A stretch of 64,000 nt of DNA from Nocardioides kongjuensis (GCF_013409625.1 NZ_JACCBF010000001.1:3661001-3725000); one strand, 5' to 3'. Shown: positions 51,323-58,862, counted from the stretch's first letter. Numbers and translations are program-made. Notes: a model not told the origin generated them from the sequence alone.

Positions 51323-51329
51323 ACGTTAG
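51320..51329. promoter_or_regulatory. CTTACGTTAG near-palindrome, candidate TetR site
   Basis: This ten-mer is one base pair from the perfect palindrome CTTACGTAAG found at 52177-52186, and the shared run CCGACTTACGT extends 11 bases in both places. It overlaps the end of the GntR-type site, in the divergent region between the amine oxidase and TetR genes. It could be the TetR autoregulatory site. Confidence 0.4.
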
Positions 51330-51385
51330 GTGGATCACGTTGTCCGTGCAAGAGTTCTCCGGCATTCGAAAAGAGAAGGAGTCCC

Positions 51386-51988
51386 GTGGCCTACGTCAGA
51401 GCAGCCGAGCGCGAGGAGCAGATCGTCGCCGCGACCCTCCGGGTCCTGAGAGCGACCGGCGTCGCGGGTCTGACCCTTCGCGCCGTTGCGACCGAAGCGG
51501 GCGTCCCTCTGGGAACGTTGCACTACGTGTTTCCGACGAAGGAGCTGCTCCTGCGGTCCGTGATCGACACCGTGATCCGCGATCTTGCGGCCGTGCTGCG
51601 CACGGACGTGGATCTCGATCGCGGCCTCGAGCACGCACTGCGCCAATCGATGATGAACTACTGGCGCCACCTGGTGGAGTCGGATACGAGCGGTCAGATC
51701 GTGCAGTACGAGCTCACGACCTACTCCGTGCGTTCAGAGAGCGCCCTGGCTCGCCTGCAGTACGAGTCATACGTGTCGGTCGCGAGCGAGCTGTTTGAGC
51801 AAGCAGCGACCGCCGCAGGCGAGGTTTGCGCCATCGCCTTCGATGAGTTGGCCCGGCTCTCCGTGGCGGGCACCGACGGTCTCATTCTCCAGTACCTCGC
51901 CGACCCCGCCCACGACCGCGCGATGATCGACTTGGAACGACTTCTCAAGATGTTGCACTCCCTTGCAGCCCCGCAAGCAGGCGGCTGA
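51386..51988 (+). CDS. TetR-family transcriptional regulator
   Basis: A 200-residue regulator: helix-turn-helix at residues about 8-52 (GLTLRAVATEAGVPLGTLHYV core) and a TetR C-terminal domain after it. GTG 51386 has AAGGAG just upstream with a short four-base spacer; the frame is open to 51236 without better starts. It is divergent from the amine oxidase, which it probably controls alongside the GntR protein. Confidence 0.88.
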   Translation: MAYVRAAEREEQIVAATLRVLRATGVAGLTLRAVATEAGVPLGTLHYVFPTKELLLRSVIDTVIRDLAAVLRTDVDLDRGLEHALRQSMMNYWRHLVESDTSGQIVQYELTTYSVRSESALARLQYESYVSVASELFEQAATAAGEVCAIAFDELARLSVAGTDGLILQYLADPAHDRAMIDLERLLKMLHSLAAPQAGG

Positions 51989-52461
51989 CAAACTGCGAAC
52001 CGAGATCTGACCTGCCGCGGTCGTCGCGATGCCCGGCATCTCGGCTGCCCGACACATCCCAAGGCGCTGACGTGCACATGCCCCGCGCCTGAGCACGCAC
52101 ACTCGAAGAGACGTTCAGCTCGGTGCGTTCGTTTCGCTCCTGGCAGTCGCCGCTGTCCGGGAGGACGGCGGCCCGACTTACGTAAGCCATGGCTACTGGC
52201 GTTGGAAGTCGAGCAGGTTCTAGATCCCGAGTCTCGTCGTAAGACCTCGGAGCCGCCAGCACGATCGCACCAGCACGCTTCGGATCGTTGTCGTCTCGCC
52301 CCTCATGACGTCCATTGACGAGTTCACCCACCACTTCCGGCAACGCCCTTCACAACCTCCACACCGAGCGGCACGCATGCTACGAAGGTTCGTAGTTCGG
52401 TCCGTCCCCTTGGGACGGGCCGTGCGTCATTTCTGGGGTGATTGACGAGTTGTGACGGGCG
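51989..52461. other. Non-coding stretch at the left edge of the mobile element
   Basis: 473 bases without a credible gene; the minus-strand frame to 52343 shows no known fold and is read as a shadow. It contains the perfect palindrome CTTACGTAAG (52177-52186) inside CCGACTTACGT, a copy of the candidate TetR site at 51320. It also holds the two hairpins at 52380-52418. It probably spans the left junction of the inserted element, but I could not identify an attachment core. Confidence 0.45.
52380..52418. other. Candidate origin-of-transfer hairpins upstream of relaxase
   Basis: CTACGAA-GG-TTCGTAG (52380-52395) is a perfect inverted repeat with a two-base centre. It is followed at once by CCGTCCC-CTT-GGGACGG (52402-52418), a 7-bp stem with a three-base loop. 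Two inverted repeats within 80 bases of a MobF relaxase start are the layout of an oriT. The nick site is not identified. Confidence 0.4.
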
Positions 52462-55158
52462 GTGACTCGGGCCATGCACGGTGGGGTGAAGTTCTACCGC
52501 GGCTGCGCGAAGGCAGCCCGGACCTACGTGGAGGCAGACCGCTCGCGGGCCGATGACTACTACCTGACTGAGGGTTCCGGGGTGGCGCAGCGCTTCGTCG
52601 CGACGCGAATTCCTGACGGTGGCACGACCGTCGCCGCGGCCGGCGACCTCGACGGGGACGGGTACGAGGCATGGGTCGCGGGCTACGACACCAACCGGCA
52701 TCCGAAGGGCCGGCTGCGCACGGACGAGAAGGGGCTGCGGTTCGTCGAAGTCGTTGTCAATGGTCCGAAGACGTGGTCGCTGGCCGCATCGCTGCACCCT
52801 GAGATCGGTGACGTGTACGACGCCGTGCAAGAGCGGGCGGCGGTCGAGATCATCGACTGGCTGGCGGAACACTCGACGACCCGGATCGGACCACGCGGAC
52901 TGCAGGTCCAGGTCCCCGTCGAGAAGCTCGAGGCCGCGGTCGTGCGGCACTACACCTCCCGTGCTGGCGACCCGCACCGCCATCTGCACCTCCAGATCAA
53001 CGCCCGAGTGTTCGCCCAAGGACGGTGGCGAGGTCTGCACTCGGTCGGGGTCATGGACTCGATCGAGGCCATCAACGGCATCGGTCACGCCGCTGTCATG
53101 TGCGACCTCGAGTTCCGTCAGGTTCTTGCTGCCTACGGGTACACGCTCGCCCCCGACTCCGGCGAGATCGCGGAACTGGCTCCGTTCGCCGGCGAGTTCA
53201 GCCACCGCGCGGCGCAGATCGGCCGGCACGTCGACCGGTACGAGGCCCAGTGGCGCGCCGAGCACCCCGGCCAAGAGCCCGGCACCGGGCTGCGGCGGGC
53301 CTGGGACCGGCGGGCGTGGGCCGAGGCGCGGCCGGACAAGGTGGTCCCGACCGACGGCTCCGAGCTGGTCGCCCGGTGGCGCGAGGAGCTCCACGACCTC
53401 GGGTTCCGACCGCCCATCGTTGCCGCAAGGTTGTCGGCTGCCTCGGTCGGAGGGATCGATCGCGACGGCGTCACCGATCTGGTGCTCACCCGGCTCGGGT
53501 CACGTCGCTCGTCGTGGAACAGCGCGGACGTCCGCGGCGAGGTCGAACGGATCGTCGCGACCGCCGGCGTCGTCGTAGAACCGGTCGTGCGACGCGAGCT
53601 GGTCGAAGACCTCACCGCCCGAACCGTCGGCGCCTGTCTTCGGCTGGTGGACCGTGAAGACGTTCCCGATCACATCCGCTCGCTGACCTCCGAGCGGGTG
53701 CTCGCGGTCGAGACGGACCTGATCGGCCTCATCGCGCGGCGCGCTGACCAAGGCGGTCAGGATCCGTCGGCGACGCGACCGGTCCGGATCGGTCCCGTCG
53801 TCGCCCGGCGGCGCCTCGACGCCGGTCAGCGGCAGGTGGTCGCGACGCTCGTTGGTCGCAGTCCGTTGGTAGTCGTCGAGGGCGCCGCCGGCGCGGGCAA
53901 GACCACCACACTTGCGGCGACCGCTGCAGTCCTCGGGATGGAGGAGCGCCGGATGATGGTGGTGACGCCGACCCTGCGCGCCGCGCGAGTCGCCGAGGCC
54001 GAGGTCGGCACCCCGGCGTCGTCCGCAGCTTGGCTGGCCCATCAGTACGGCTACCGGTGGGACGCCGATGGCCGCTGGACACGCGAACCATTCGACGCCC
54101 GTGCCGGCCGACATCTCCTCGACCCACGAGCACGACTGACGCCGGGCGACCTGCTGCTCGTCGACGAGGCCGGGATGCTCGACCAGGACACCGCCCACGC
54201 CCTGTTCACCATCGCCGACGAGACCGGCGCCCGGCTCGCTCTCATGGGTGACCGCCACCAGCTACCCGCCGTCGGCCGCGGCGGTGTTCTCGACCACGCC
54301 ACCCGTTGGGCACCCGCCCATGCCCAGGTCGCGCTCGACGCGGTCCACCGGTTCACCGATCCGGCCTACGCCGAGCTGTCCCTGCTGATGCGCACAGGCA
54401 ACCGTCCGGTGCACGTCTTCGACGAGCTCCTCGGCCGCGGCGCCATCGTCATCCACCGTAGCGACGTCGAACGCACCGCCGCCCTCATCGGGGCCGGGGC
54501 CGACGGTGACACCGTCATTACCGACACCCGGGACCAGGTCGCCGACCTCAACGCCGGCATCCGCGACCGCCGCCACGCCGACCACCGCTCCGGCCACGGT
54601 GCCGACTCCAGCGACGCTCCGGTCGGTCGCACCCGGTCCGGCGAACCACTCTGGATCGGCGATCAGGTCACCACCCGACGCAACGACCGCGACCTCGACG
54701 TCGCCAACCGCGACCGCTGGACCATTACCGGAACCGATCACCATGGCACCCTCCAGATCCGAGGCGACCGAGGCACCCGAGCCCTCCCCCGCGACTACGC
54801 ACAGGCCCATGTCGAGCTCGCCTACGCCACCACGGTCCACGGCGCCCAGGGCGACACCGTCGACCACGCCCACTTCGCCCTCAACGAGACCACCGGCGCC
54901 GCCGCGACCTACGTCGCCATGACCCGCGGCCGGCACTCCAACACCGCCCATCTCGTCGCCGACAGCGTCGAGGACGCCCGTCAGCAGTGGCTCACGACGT
55001 TTGCCCGTGACCGGGCCGATCTCGGCCCCGCCCGTGCGCGCGAACGTGCCCTGGACGACATCGACCGCTACGGCCCCACCCCACGCCCAAGGCGACCCGA
55101 GTATCAGCTTCCCCTACCCGTCCGGCAGGTTCCCCCCAGCCCGACCATCGGCTTCTGA
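52462..55158 (+). CDS. MobF-family conjugative relaxase-helicase
   Basis: An 898-residue TrwC/TraI-type protein. Residues 1-300 form the relaxase domain: Tyr33-Tyr34 in RADDYYLTEGSG are the catalytic tyrosine candidates, and the three-His metal motif is H172-x-H174-x-H176 (DPHRHLHLQIN). Residues about 440-800 form an SF1 helicase with Walker A EGAAGAGKTT (about 473-482), LLLVDEAGMLDQD and MGDRHQLPAVG, ending in the UvrD-like YATTVHGAQGDTVD and YVAMTRGR. It nicks oriT and unwinds the strand. GTG 52462 is used; ATG 52474 is equally possible. Confidence 0.93.
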   Translation: MTRAMHGGVKFYRGCAKAARTYVEADRSRADDYYLTEGSGVAQRFVATRIPDGGTTVAAAGDLDGDGYEAWVAGYDTNRHPKGRLRTDEKGLRFVEVVVNGPKTWSLAASLHPEIGDVYDAVQERAAVEIIDWLAEHSTTRIGPRGLQVQVPVEKLEAAVVRHYTSRAGDPHRHLHLQINARVFAQGRWRGLHSVGVMDSIEAINGIGHAAVMCDLEFRQVLAAYGYTLAPDSGEIAELAPFAGEFSHRAAQIGRHVDRYEAQWRAEHPGQEPGTGLRRAWDRRAWAEARPDKVVPTDGSELVARWREELHDLGFRPPIVAARLSAASVGGIDRDGVTDLVLTRLGSRRSSWNSADVRGEVERIVATAGVVVEPVVRRELVEDLTARTVGACLRLVDREDVPDHIRSLTSERVLAVETDLIGLIARRADQGGQDPSATRPVRIGPVVARRRLDAGQRQVVATLVGRSPLVVVEGAAGAGKTTTLAATAAVLGMEERRMMVVTPTLRAARVAEAEVGTPASSAAWLAHQYGYRWDADGRWTREPFDARAGRHLLDPRARLTPGDLLLVDEAGMLDQDTAHALFTIADETGARLALMGDRHQLPAVGRGGVLDHATRWAPAHAQVALDAVHRFTDPAYAELSLLMRTGNRPVHVFDELLGRGAIVIHRSDVERTAALIGAGADGDTVITDTRDQVADLNAGIRDRRHADHRSGHGADSSDAPVGRTRSGEPLWIGDQVTTRRNDRDLDVANRDRWTITGTDHHGTLQIRGDRGTRALPRDYAQAHVELAYATTVHGAQGDTVDHAHFALNETTGAAATYVAMTRGRHSNTAHLVADSVEDARQQWLTTFARDRADLGPARARERALDDIDRYGPTPRPRRPEYQLPLPVRQVPPSPTIGF

Positions 55159-55224
55159 ACCTCCCCGCACCCGTCACCGGCACCGTCACCGGCACCGCGT
55201 CAAGACCATCTGGAAAACGACTTA

Positions 55225-55301
55225 GGGGAACCTGCTGACCTGCGCAAACACCAGGTTCCCCCCAGGTATCCCCCTCCTCGAGGCGCAAAAGGGGGTACCT
55301 G
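55225..55301. repeat. Two consecutive hairpins downstream of relaxase
   Basis: GGGGAACCTG (55225-55234) pairs with CAGGTTCCCC (55252-55261) over a 17-base loop. CAGGTATCCCCCT (55263-55275) pairs with AGGGGGTACCTG (55290-55301) with one bulged base. Both loops contain GCGCAAA. They may act as terminators of the relaxase gene or as binding sites of the HTH proteins or integrase. The rest of 55159-55419 holds nothing I recognise. Confidence 0.55.
55235..55250 (+). repeat. 16-bp direct repeat, left copy
   Basis: CTGACCTGCGCAAACA is identical to 57115-57130 at the integrase end of the element. The two copies flank the excisionase-integrase module. They may be arm-type integrase sites or part of an attachment site. 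Confidence 0.5.
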
Positions 55302-55419
55302 CGTCGTCATCATCGGTCCGTCCGGGATCGCACCCGTCGAGATCACTCGTCAGGAACTGATCGCTCCCAGTGCCTCTCCGGACCTAGGTGACTATCCACG
55401 ACACCGAAGGGACCACCTG

Positions 55420-55635
55420 ATGAACCCGATCGACGTCCCCACCGAGTGGAACGACAGCGCGCTGCTCACCTTCGAGGAGTTCTGCGCCCTCATCCACATC
55501 CCCCAACGCACCGTCCGCGACTGGCGCCGACGCGGCGTCGGCCCACGCTTCTGGCGCTTCAACGGCACCGGCCGGCTGTACACGACCGTCGCCGAAGTCC
55601 GGCGCTTCACCAATCCCGTCAACGCCTCGCGCTAG
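55420..55635 (+). CDS. Excisionase-like helix-turn-helix protein
   Basis: A 71-residue DNA-binding protein of the MerR-like HTH_17/excisionase group: LLTFEEFCALIHIPQRTVRDWRRRG is the helix-turn-helix (key: E-E-x-C/A, P-x-R-T-V-R-D-W), followed by a wing with FWRFNGTGRLYTTVAEVRRF. Recombination directionality factors of actinobacterial integrative elements look like this. It lies nine bases before a second protein of the same type, and no good ribosome site other than GGGACCACCTG is seen. Confidence 0.75.
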   Translation: MNPIDVPTEWNDSALLTFEEFCALIHIPQRTVRDWRRRGVGPRFWRFNGTGRLYTTVAEVRRFTNPVNASR

Positions 55636-55644
55636 GAGTGCCCG

Positions 55645-55908
55645 ATGTCCACTGCCCGTCCCGACAACGACGACCACGCGAACGACGAGATGCTCACCAT
55701 CGACGAGGCTGCGGCTTTCCTCCGGGTCCCCGTCGCGACCATGCGCTACTGGCGCTACTGCGGCACCGGCCCGTTCAGCTTCAAGATCCAGCGCCACGTC
55801 CGCTACTGGCGCGCCGACCTCGTGCTCTGGCGCGCAGAGCAGGGTCGTCAGCCCGAGGGTTCTCCACAGGCTGCGCGGAGCGCACGACGCTCCGCCGCCG
55901 ACGACTGA
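55645..55908 (+). CDS. Second excisionase-like helix-turn-helix protein
   Basis: An 87-residue protein with the standard excisionase helix-turn-helix at residues about 16-60 (MLTIDEAAAFLRVPVATMRYW), a wing (FKIQRHVRYWRADLVLW) and a basic tail. It is more canonical than the preceding protein. One of the pair is probably the directionality factor for the integrase; the other may be a repressor or replication-control protein. A GGAGTG precedes ATG 55645. Confidence 0.8.
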   Translation: MSTARPDNDDHANDEMLTIDEAAAFLRVPVATMRYWRYCGTGPFSFKIQRHVRYWRADLVLWRAEQGRQPEGSPQAARSARRSAADD

Positions 55909-55934
55909 CACTGGAAGTCAGGAAGGGAGCAGCC

Positions 55935-58097
55935 ATGGCCGGAAACATTGCCAAGCGGCCCGACGGTAGCTGGCGCGCCCGCTACCGCGACGAGCAAGGG
56001 CGCGAGCGGTCCCGCCACTTCGGCCGCAAGATCGACGCGCAGCGCTGGCTCAACGAGGTCGCATCCGCCGTCCTGACCGGGACCTACGTCGATCCCGACG
56101 CGGGGAAGGTGACGTTCCGAGAGTTCTATGAGCGATGGTCGGCCCGGCAACTGTGGGTGTCCTCGACCCGGACCAACGCCGACCTCGCCACCCGATCGGT
56201 GCCCTTCGCCGACCTGGCGATGCGAAGCATTCGTCGCTCGCACATCGAGGAGTGGGTGAAGGACCAGAGCAGTCGTCTCGCGGCCACGACCATCAAGACA
56301 CGGTTCGTCGTCGTCCGCTCGGTCTTCCGGGCCGCGGTCACCGAGCGGGTGATCACCGCTGACCCGTGCACAGGCGTCGTCCTGCCCCGACGCCGCCGGG
56401 CAGACGCCGCGATGAGGATCCCCACGGTCGAGGAGGTGGGACGTCTGCTCGAGCACGCCGACAGCGAGCGGGTCTCGACACGCAAGGGCTTCCGCGCCTA
56501 CGTCGCGCTCTGCGCCTTCGCCGGCCTGAGGAAGGCCGAGGCCGCCGCAGTACAGCTCGGCGATCTCGACCTGGCGCGCGGGCAGCTCGCGGTCACCCGG
56601 CAGCTCCAGCGGGAGGGGTCGACGTACGTCCTGCGTGCTCCCAAGTACGGCTCGGAGCGAACCGTCTACCTGCCCGACCAACTCGTGAGCATCCTCGCCC
56701 GTCACGTCCGCGACCACGTCAGGGAGCGCACCACGGAGCACTGGCTGTTCACCGTCGGCGACGAGCCGATGTACGACAACGCCATTCACTGGCGGTGGCG
56801 GGCCACCCGCTCAGCCGCCCACCTCGCCCGCATCCGGCTCCACGACCTGCGCCACTTCTACGCCTCCGGCCTGATCGCGGCCGGGTGTGACGTCGTCACG
56901 GTGCAGCGGGCACTCGGCCACTCCAGCGCGACCACCACGCTCAACACCTACAGCCACCTGTGGCCGACGGCCGAAGACCGCACCCGGGCGGCAGCCGCTG
57001 ACCTGATGCGGCAAGCGCTGGCGACGCCCGCCGGAGGCGCGTCTGAGGGCCCAGCGGAGGGACCTCTCTCGAATTTTGCGGACTTTTTGCGGACTAGAGA
57101 GGGTCCGCAACGCTCTGACCTGCGCAAACAGGCCGATTCAGTAGTACCAGGGGTACGGCGACCAGTCCGGCTCGCGCTTCTCCAGGAACTGGTCGCGTCC
57201 TTCCTGCGCCTCGTCCGTCATGTAGGCGAGCCGCGTGGTCTCGCCGGCGAAGAGCTGCTGGCCGACCAGGCCGTCGTCGAGCAGGTTGAACGAGTACTTG
57301 AGCATCCGCTGGGCGGTGGGGCTCTTGCCGTTGATCAGGCGTCCCCACTCGAGCGCCGTGGCCTCGAGCTCGGCATGGGGCACGGAGCGGTTGGCGGCAC
57401 CCATCCGGACGGCGTCGTCGGCGGAGTACTCCTGGCCGAGGAAGAAGATCTCGCGAGCGAACTTCTGGCCCACCTGCCGGGCGAGGTACGCCGACCCGTA
57501 GCCGCCGTCGAAGGAGCCCACGTCGGCGTCGGTCTGCTTGAAGCGGGCGTGCTCGGTGGAGGCGAGGGCGAGGTCACAGGTGACGAAGAGGCTGTGGCCG
57601 CCGCCGGCCGCCCAGCCGGGGACCACGCAGATGACGACCTTGGGCATGAAGCGGATCAGGCGCTGGCACTCCAGGATGTGCAGGCGGGCCAGGCGTGCCT
57701 TGTCGATCGGGCTCGGCTCCTCGGCACCCGTGTCGCCGGCACCGGCCGAGACGTCCTCGTACTGATAACCGGCGCGACCGCGGATCCGCTGGTCGCCGCC
57801 CGTGCAGAACGCCCACTTGCCGTTCTTGGCGCTCGGGCCGTTGCCGGTGAGCAGCACGCATCCGACGTCGGCGGACTGGCGGGCGTGCTCGAGGGTGCGG
57901 AGCAGCTCGTCGACGGTGTGCGGGCGGAACGCGTTGAGGACGTCGGGGCGGTCGAACGCGATCCGGACCGTGCCGTGCGCCTTCGCGCGGTGGTAGGTCA
58001 GGTCGGTCAGGTCCTCGAAGCCGGGGACGACGTCCCACTGGCTCGCGTCGAACGTCTCGCTCACGCCCTCGATCGCACTCATGGCACCGAACGCTAG
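55935..58097 (+). CDS. Tyrosine integrase; frame runs on antisense through menB
   Basis: Recognisable integrase covers residues 1 to about 370: an N-terminal Arm/AP2-like domain (KRPDGSWRARYRDEQGRERS), a core-binding domain, and the catalytic domain with the Arg of CAFAGLRKAEA, the HDLRHFYASGL box, GHSSATTTLNTYSHL and the nucleophilic Tyr there. A normal protein would end near 57040-57137, but no stop exists in this frame until 58097, so translation would add about 320 residues that are antisense to menB. The element boundary at about 57130 therefore seems to lie inside the gene, and insertion changed its C-terminus. ATG 55935 has GGGAG upstream. Confidence 0.8.
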   Translation: MAGNIAKRPDGSWRARYRDEQGRERSRHFGRKIDAQRWLNEVASAVLTGTYVDPDAGKVTFREFYERWSARQLWVSSTRTNADLATRSVPFADLAMRSIRRSHIEEWVKDQSSRLAATTIKTRFVVVRSVFRAAVTERVITADPCTGVVLPRRRRADAAMRIPTVEEVGRLLEHADSERVSTRKGFRAYVALCAFAGLRKAEAAAVQLGDLDLARGQLAVTRQLQREGSTYVLRAPKYGSERTVYLPDQLVSILARHVRDHVRERTTEHWLFTVGDEPMYDNAIHWRWRATRSAAHLARIRLHDLRHFYASGLIAAGCDVVTVQRALGHSSATTTLNTYSHLWPTAEDRTRAAAADLMRQALATPAGGASEGPAEGPLSNFADFLRTREGPQRSDLRKQADSVVPGVRRPVRLALLQELVASFLRLVRHVGEPRGLAGEELLADQAVVEQVERVLEHPLGGGALAVDQASPLERRGLELGMGHGAVGGTHPDGVVGGVLLAEEEDLASELLAHLPGEVRRPVAAVEGAHVGVGLLEAGVLGGGEGEVTGDEEAVAAAGRPAGDHADDDLGHEADQALALQDVQAGQACLVDRARLLGTRVAGTGRDVLVLITGATADPLVAARAERPLAVLGARAVAGEQHASDVGGLAGVLEGAEQLVDGVRAERVEDVGAVERDPDRAVRLRAVVGQVGQVLEAGDDVPLARVERLAHALDRTHGTER
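57074..57110 (+). repeat. Tandem 11-bp repeat and inverted copy at integrase end
   Basis: TTTTGCGGACT occurs twice in tandem (57074-57084 and 57085-57095) and its core TTGCGGAC recurs inverted as GTCCGCAA (57103-57110). The block is flanked by CCTCTCT and AGAGAGG, which are also complementary. It lies inside the integrase frame, just before the menB end. It is a likely attachment or integrase-binding region. Confidence 0.55.
57115..57130 (+). repeat. 16-bp direct repeat, right copy
   Basis: CTGACCTGCGCAAACA, identical to 55235-55250, ends eight bases before the stop codon of menB. It marks the right edge of element-like sequence. Confidence 0.5.
57138..58082 (-). CDS. menB: 1,4-dihydroxy-2-naphthoyl-CoA synthase
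   Basis: A 314-residue MenB of the menaquinone pathway, cyclising o-succinylbenzoyl-CoA. It has the crotonase oxyanion segments AFCTGGDQRIRGR and CVVPGWAAGGGHSLFVTCDL, QTDADVGSFDGGYGSAYLAR with the Asp/Tyr pattern typical of MenB, and the conserved C-terminal EPDWSPYPWYY. The start at ATG 58082 matches family N-termini; the open frame to 58166 crosses the MerR promoter and was rejected. The mobile element ends directly after its stop without damaging it. Confidence 0.95.
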   Translation of the reverse strand: MSAIEGVSETFDASQWDVVPGFEDLTDLTYHRAKAHGTVRIAFDRPDVLNAFRPHTVDELLRTLEHARQSADVGCVLLTGNGPSAKNGKWAFCTGGDQRIRGRAGYQYEDVSAGAGDTGAEEPSPIDKARLARLHILECQRLIRFMPKVVICVVPGWAAGGGHSLFVTCDLALASTEHARFKQTDADVGSFDGGYGSAYLARQVGQKFAREIFFLGQEYSADDAVRMGAANRSVPHAELEATALEWGRLINGKSPTAQRMLKYSFNLLDDGLVGQQLFAGETTRLAYMTDEAQEGRDQFLEKREPDWSPYPWYY

Positions 58098-58116
58098 CCC
58101 CTCCCGGATCCCGGGC

Positions 58117-58146
58117 TTGACCTTGACCCCAGGGGCAAGGTCTACC
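58117..58146 (+). promoter_or_regulatory. MerR-type promoter with operator in the spacer
   Basis: A -35 TTGACC (58117-58122) and a -10-like TCTACC (58141-58146) are separated by 18 bases. Between them ACCTTGACCCC meets AGGGGCAAGGT (58120-58141), an inverted repeat with arms ACCTTG and CAAGGT. This is the classical layout of a promoter bound by MerR proteins. Transcription would begin only two or three bases before the GTG at 58156. Confidence 0.7.
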
Positions 58147-58155
58147 GTCACTCCC

Positions 58156-58539
58156 GTGCTCATCAAGGACCTCGCCGCACGCGCCGGCGTGAGCGTGAAG
58201 GCGGTGCGCTACTACGAGTCGCGCGGCCTGATCACGCCGGAGCGGGCGGCCAACGGCTACCGGGAGTACGACGACGCCGACGTGCTCGTCGTACGCGAGA
58301 TCCGCGCCCTGCTCTCCCTCGGCCTCACCGCCGACGAGACGGTGCCGTTCGTCGAGTGCCTGCGTGCGGGCAACGAGCGGGCCGACGTGTGCCCGTCGTC
58401 GCTGGACGCGTACCGGCTGCGGATCGCCGAGATCGACCAGCGGATCGAGGAGCTGAGCAGGTTGCGCGGCGAGCTGTCCGGGCTGCTGCGCGACGCCGAG
58501 AACTACCCGACCAACCCCCAGGACCAGGAGAAGCGATGA
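58156..58539 (+). CDS. MerR-family transcriptional regulator
   Basis: A 127-residue regulator: helix-turn-helix at residues 1-35 (LIKDLAARAGVSVKAVRYYE), wing and a coiled coil to residue about 115 (RIAEIDQRIEELSRLRGEL). It has only one Cys (in VCPSS), so metal sensing by a Cys pair or an FeS cluster is unlikely. GTG 58156 lies two or three bases after the predicted transcription start and has no Shine-Dalgarno, so the message is probably leaderless. It overlaps thioredoxin by ATGA, so it likely controls a small redox operon. Confidence 0.9.
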   Translation: MLIKDLAARAGVSVKAVRYYESRGLITPERAANGYREYDDADVLVVREIRALLSLGLTADETVPFVECLRAGNERADVCPSSLDAYRLRIAEIDQRIEELSRLRGELSGLLRDAENYPTNPQDQEKR

Positions 58540-58862
58540 CCCTGCAGGAGATCACCGACGCCGACTTCGAGACCGAGGTGCTCGCCTCCGACCAGCCCGT
58601 GCTGGTGGAGTTCTGGGCGCAGTGGTGCGGCCCGTGCCACCAGGTCGCGCCGGCGCTGGCACGGATCGCCGACGAGCGGGCCGGGGCGCTGCGCGTGGTG
58701 AAGCTCAACAGCGACGAGAACCCGGTGACCTCGGCGAGGTACCGCGTGATGGGGCTGCCGACGATGATCGTGTTCCGCGGCGGCGTACCGGTCCACGAGC
58801 TGCGGGGCGCCCGCCCGAAGGCCGCCCTCGACCGGGAGATCGACCACGCCCTCGCCGGCTGA
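58536..58862 (+). CDS. Thioredoxin
   Basis: A 108-residue thioredoxin with the active-site WCGPC (Cys31, Cys34), the cis-Pro loop GLPTMIVF and the usual length for the family. It reduces protein disulfides in the cytoplasm. The ATG overlaps the MerR stop (ATGA), and GGAG is nearby. Co-transcription with a MerR regulator suggests redox- or electrophile-responsive expression. Confidence 0.95.
   Translation: MTLQEITDADFETEVLASDQPVLVEFWAQWCGPCHQVAPALARIADERAGALRVVKLNSDENPVTSARYRVMGLPTMIVFRGGVPVHELRGARPKAALDREIDHALAG

Larger units (their letters stand above)
52380..57130 (+). mobile_element. Compact integrative mobilisable element
   Basis: Relaxase-helicase, two excisionase-like proteins and a tyrosine integrase lie head to tail, with candidate transfer hairpins at the left end. 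The right edge is sharp: the integrase coding stretch ends in repeats at 57074-57130, eight bases before the menB stop. No type IV secretion, coupling protein or replication gene is present, so the element would need a helper for transfer. The left edge is not resolved. Confidence 0.65.

Noticed and set aside
51945..52343. 132-codon minus-strand frame in the intergenic region
   Set aside because: No recognisable domain, overlaps the TetR gene end, and composition is that of a shadow frame.
57115..57138. tRNA gene as insertion target
   Set aside because: No cloverleaf or T-arm motif is seen; the neighbour is the 3' end of menB.
51989..57140. Direct repeat marking both ends of the mobile element
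   Set aside because: I compared 57060-57160 with 51989-52461 by eye and found no shared core longer than about nine bases (CTGACCTGC), too short to call an attachment site.
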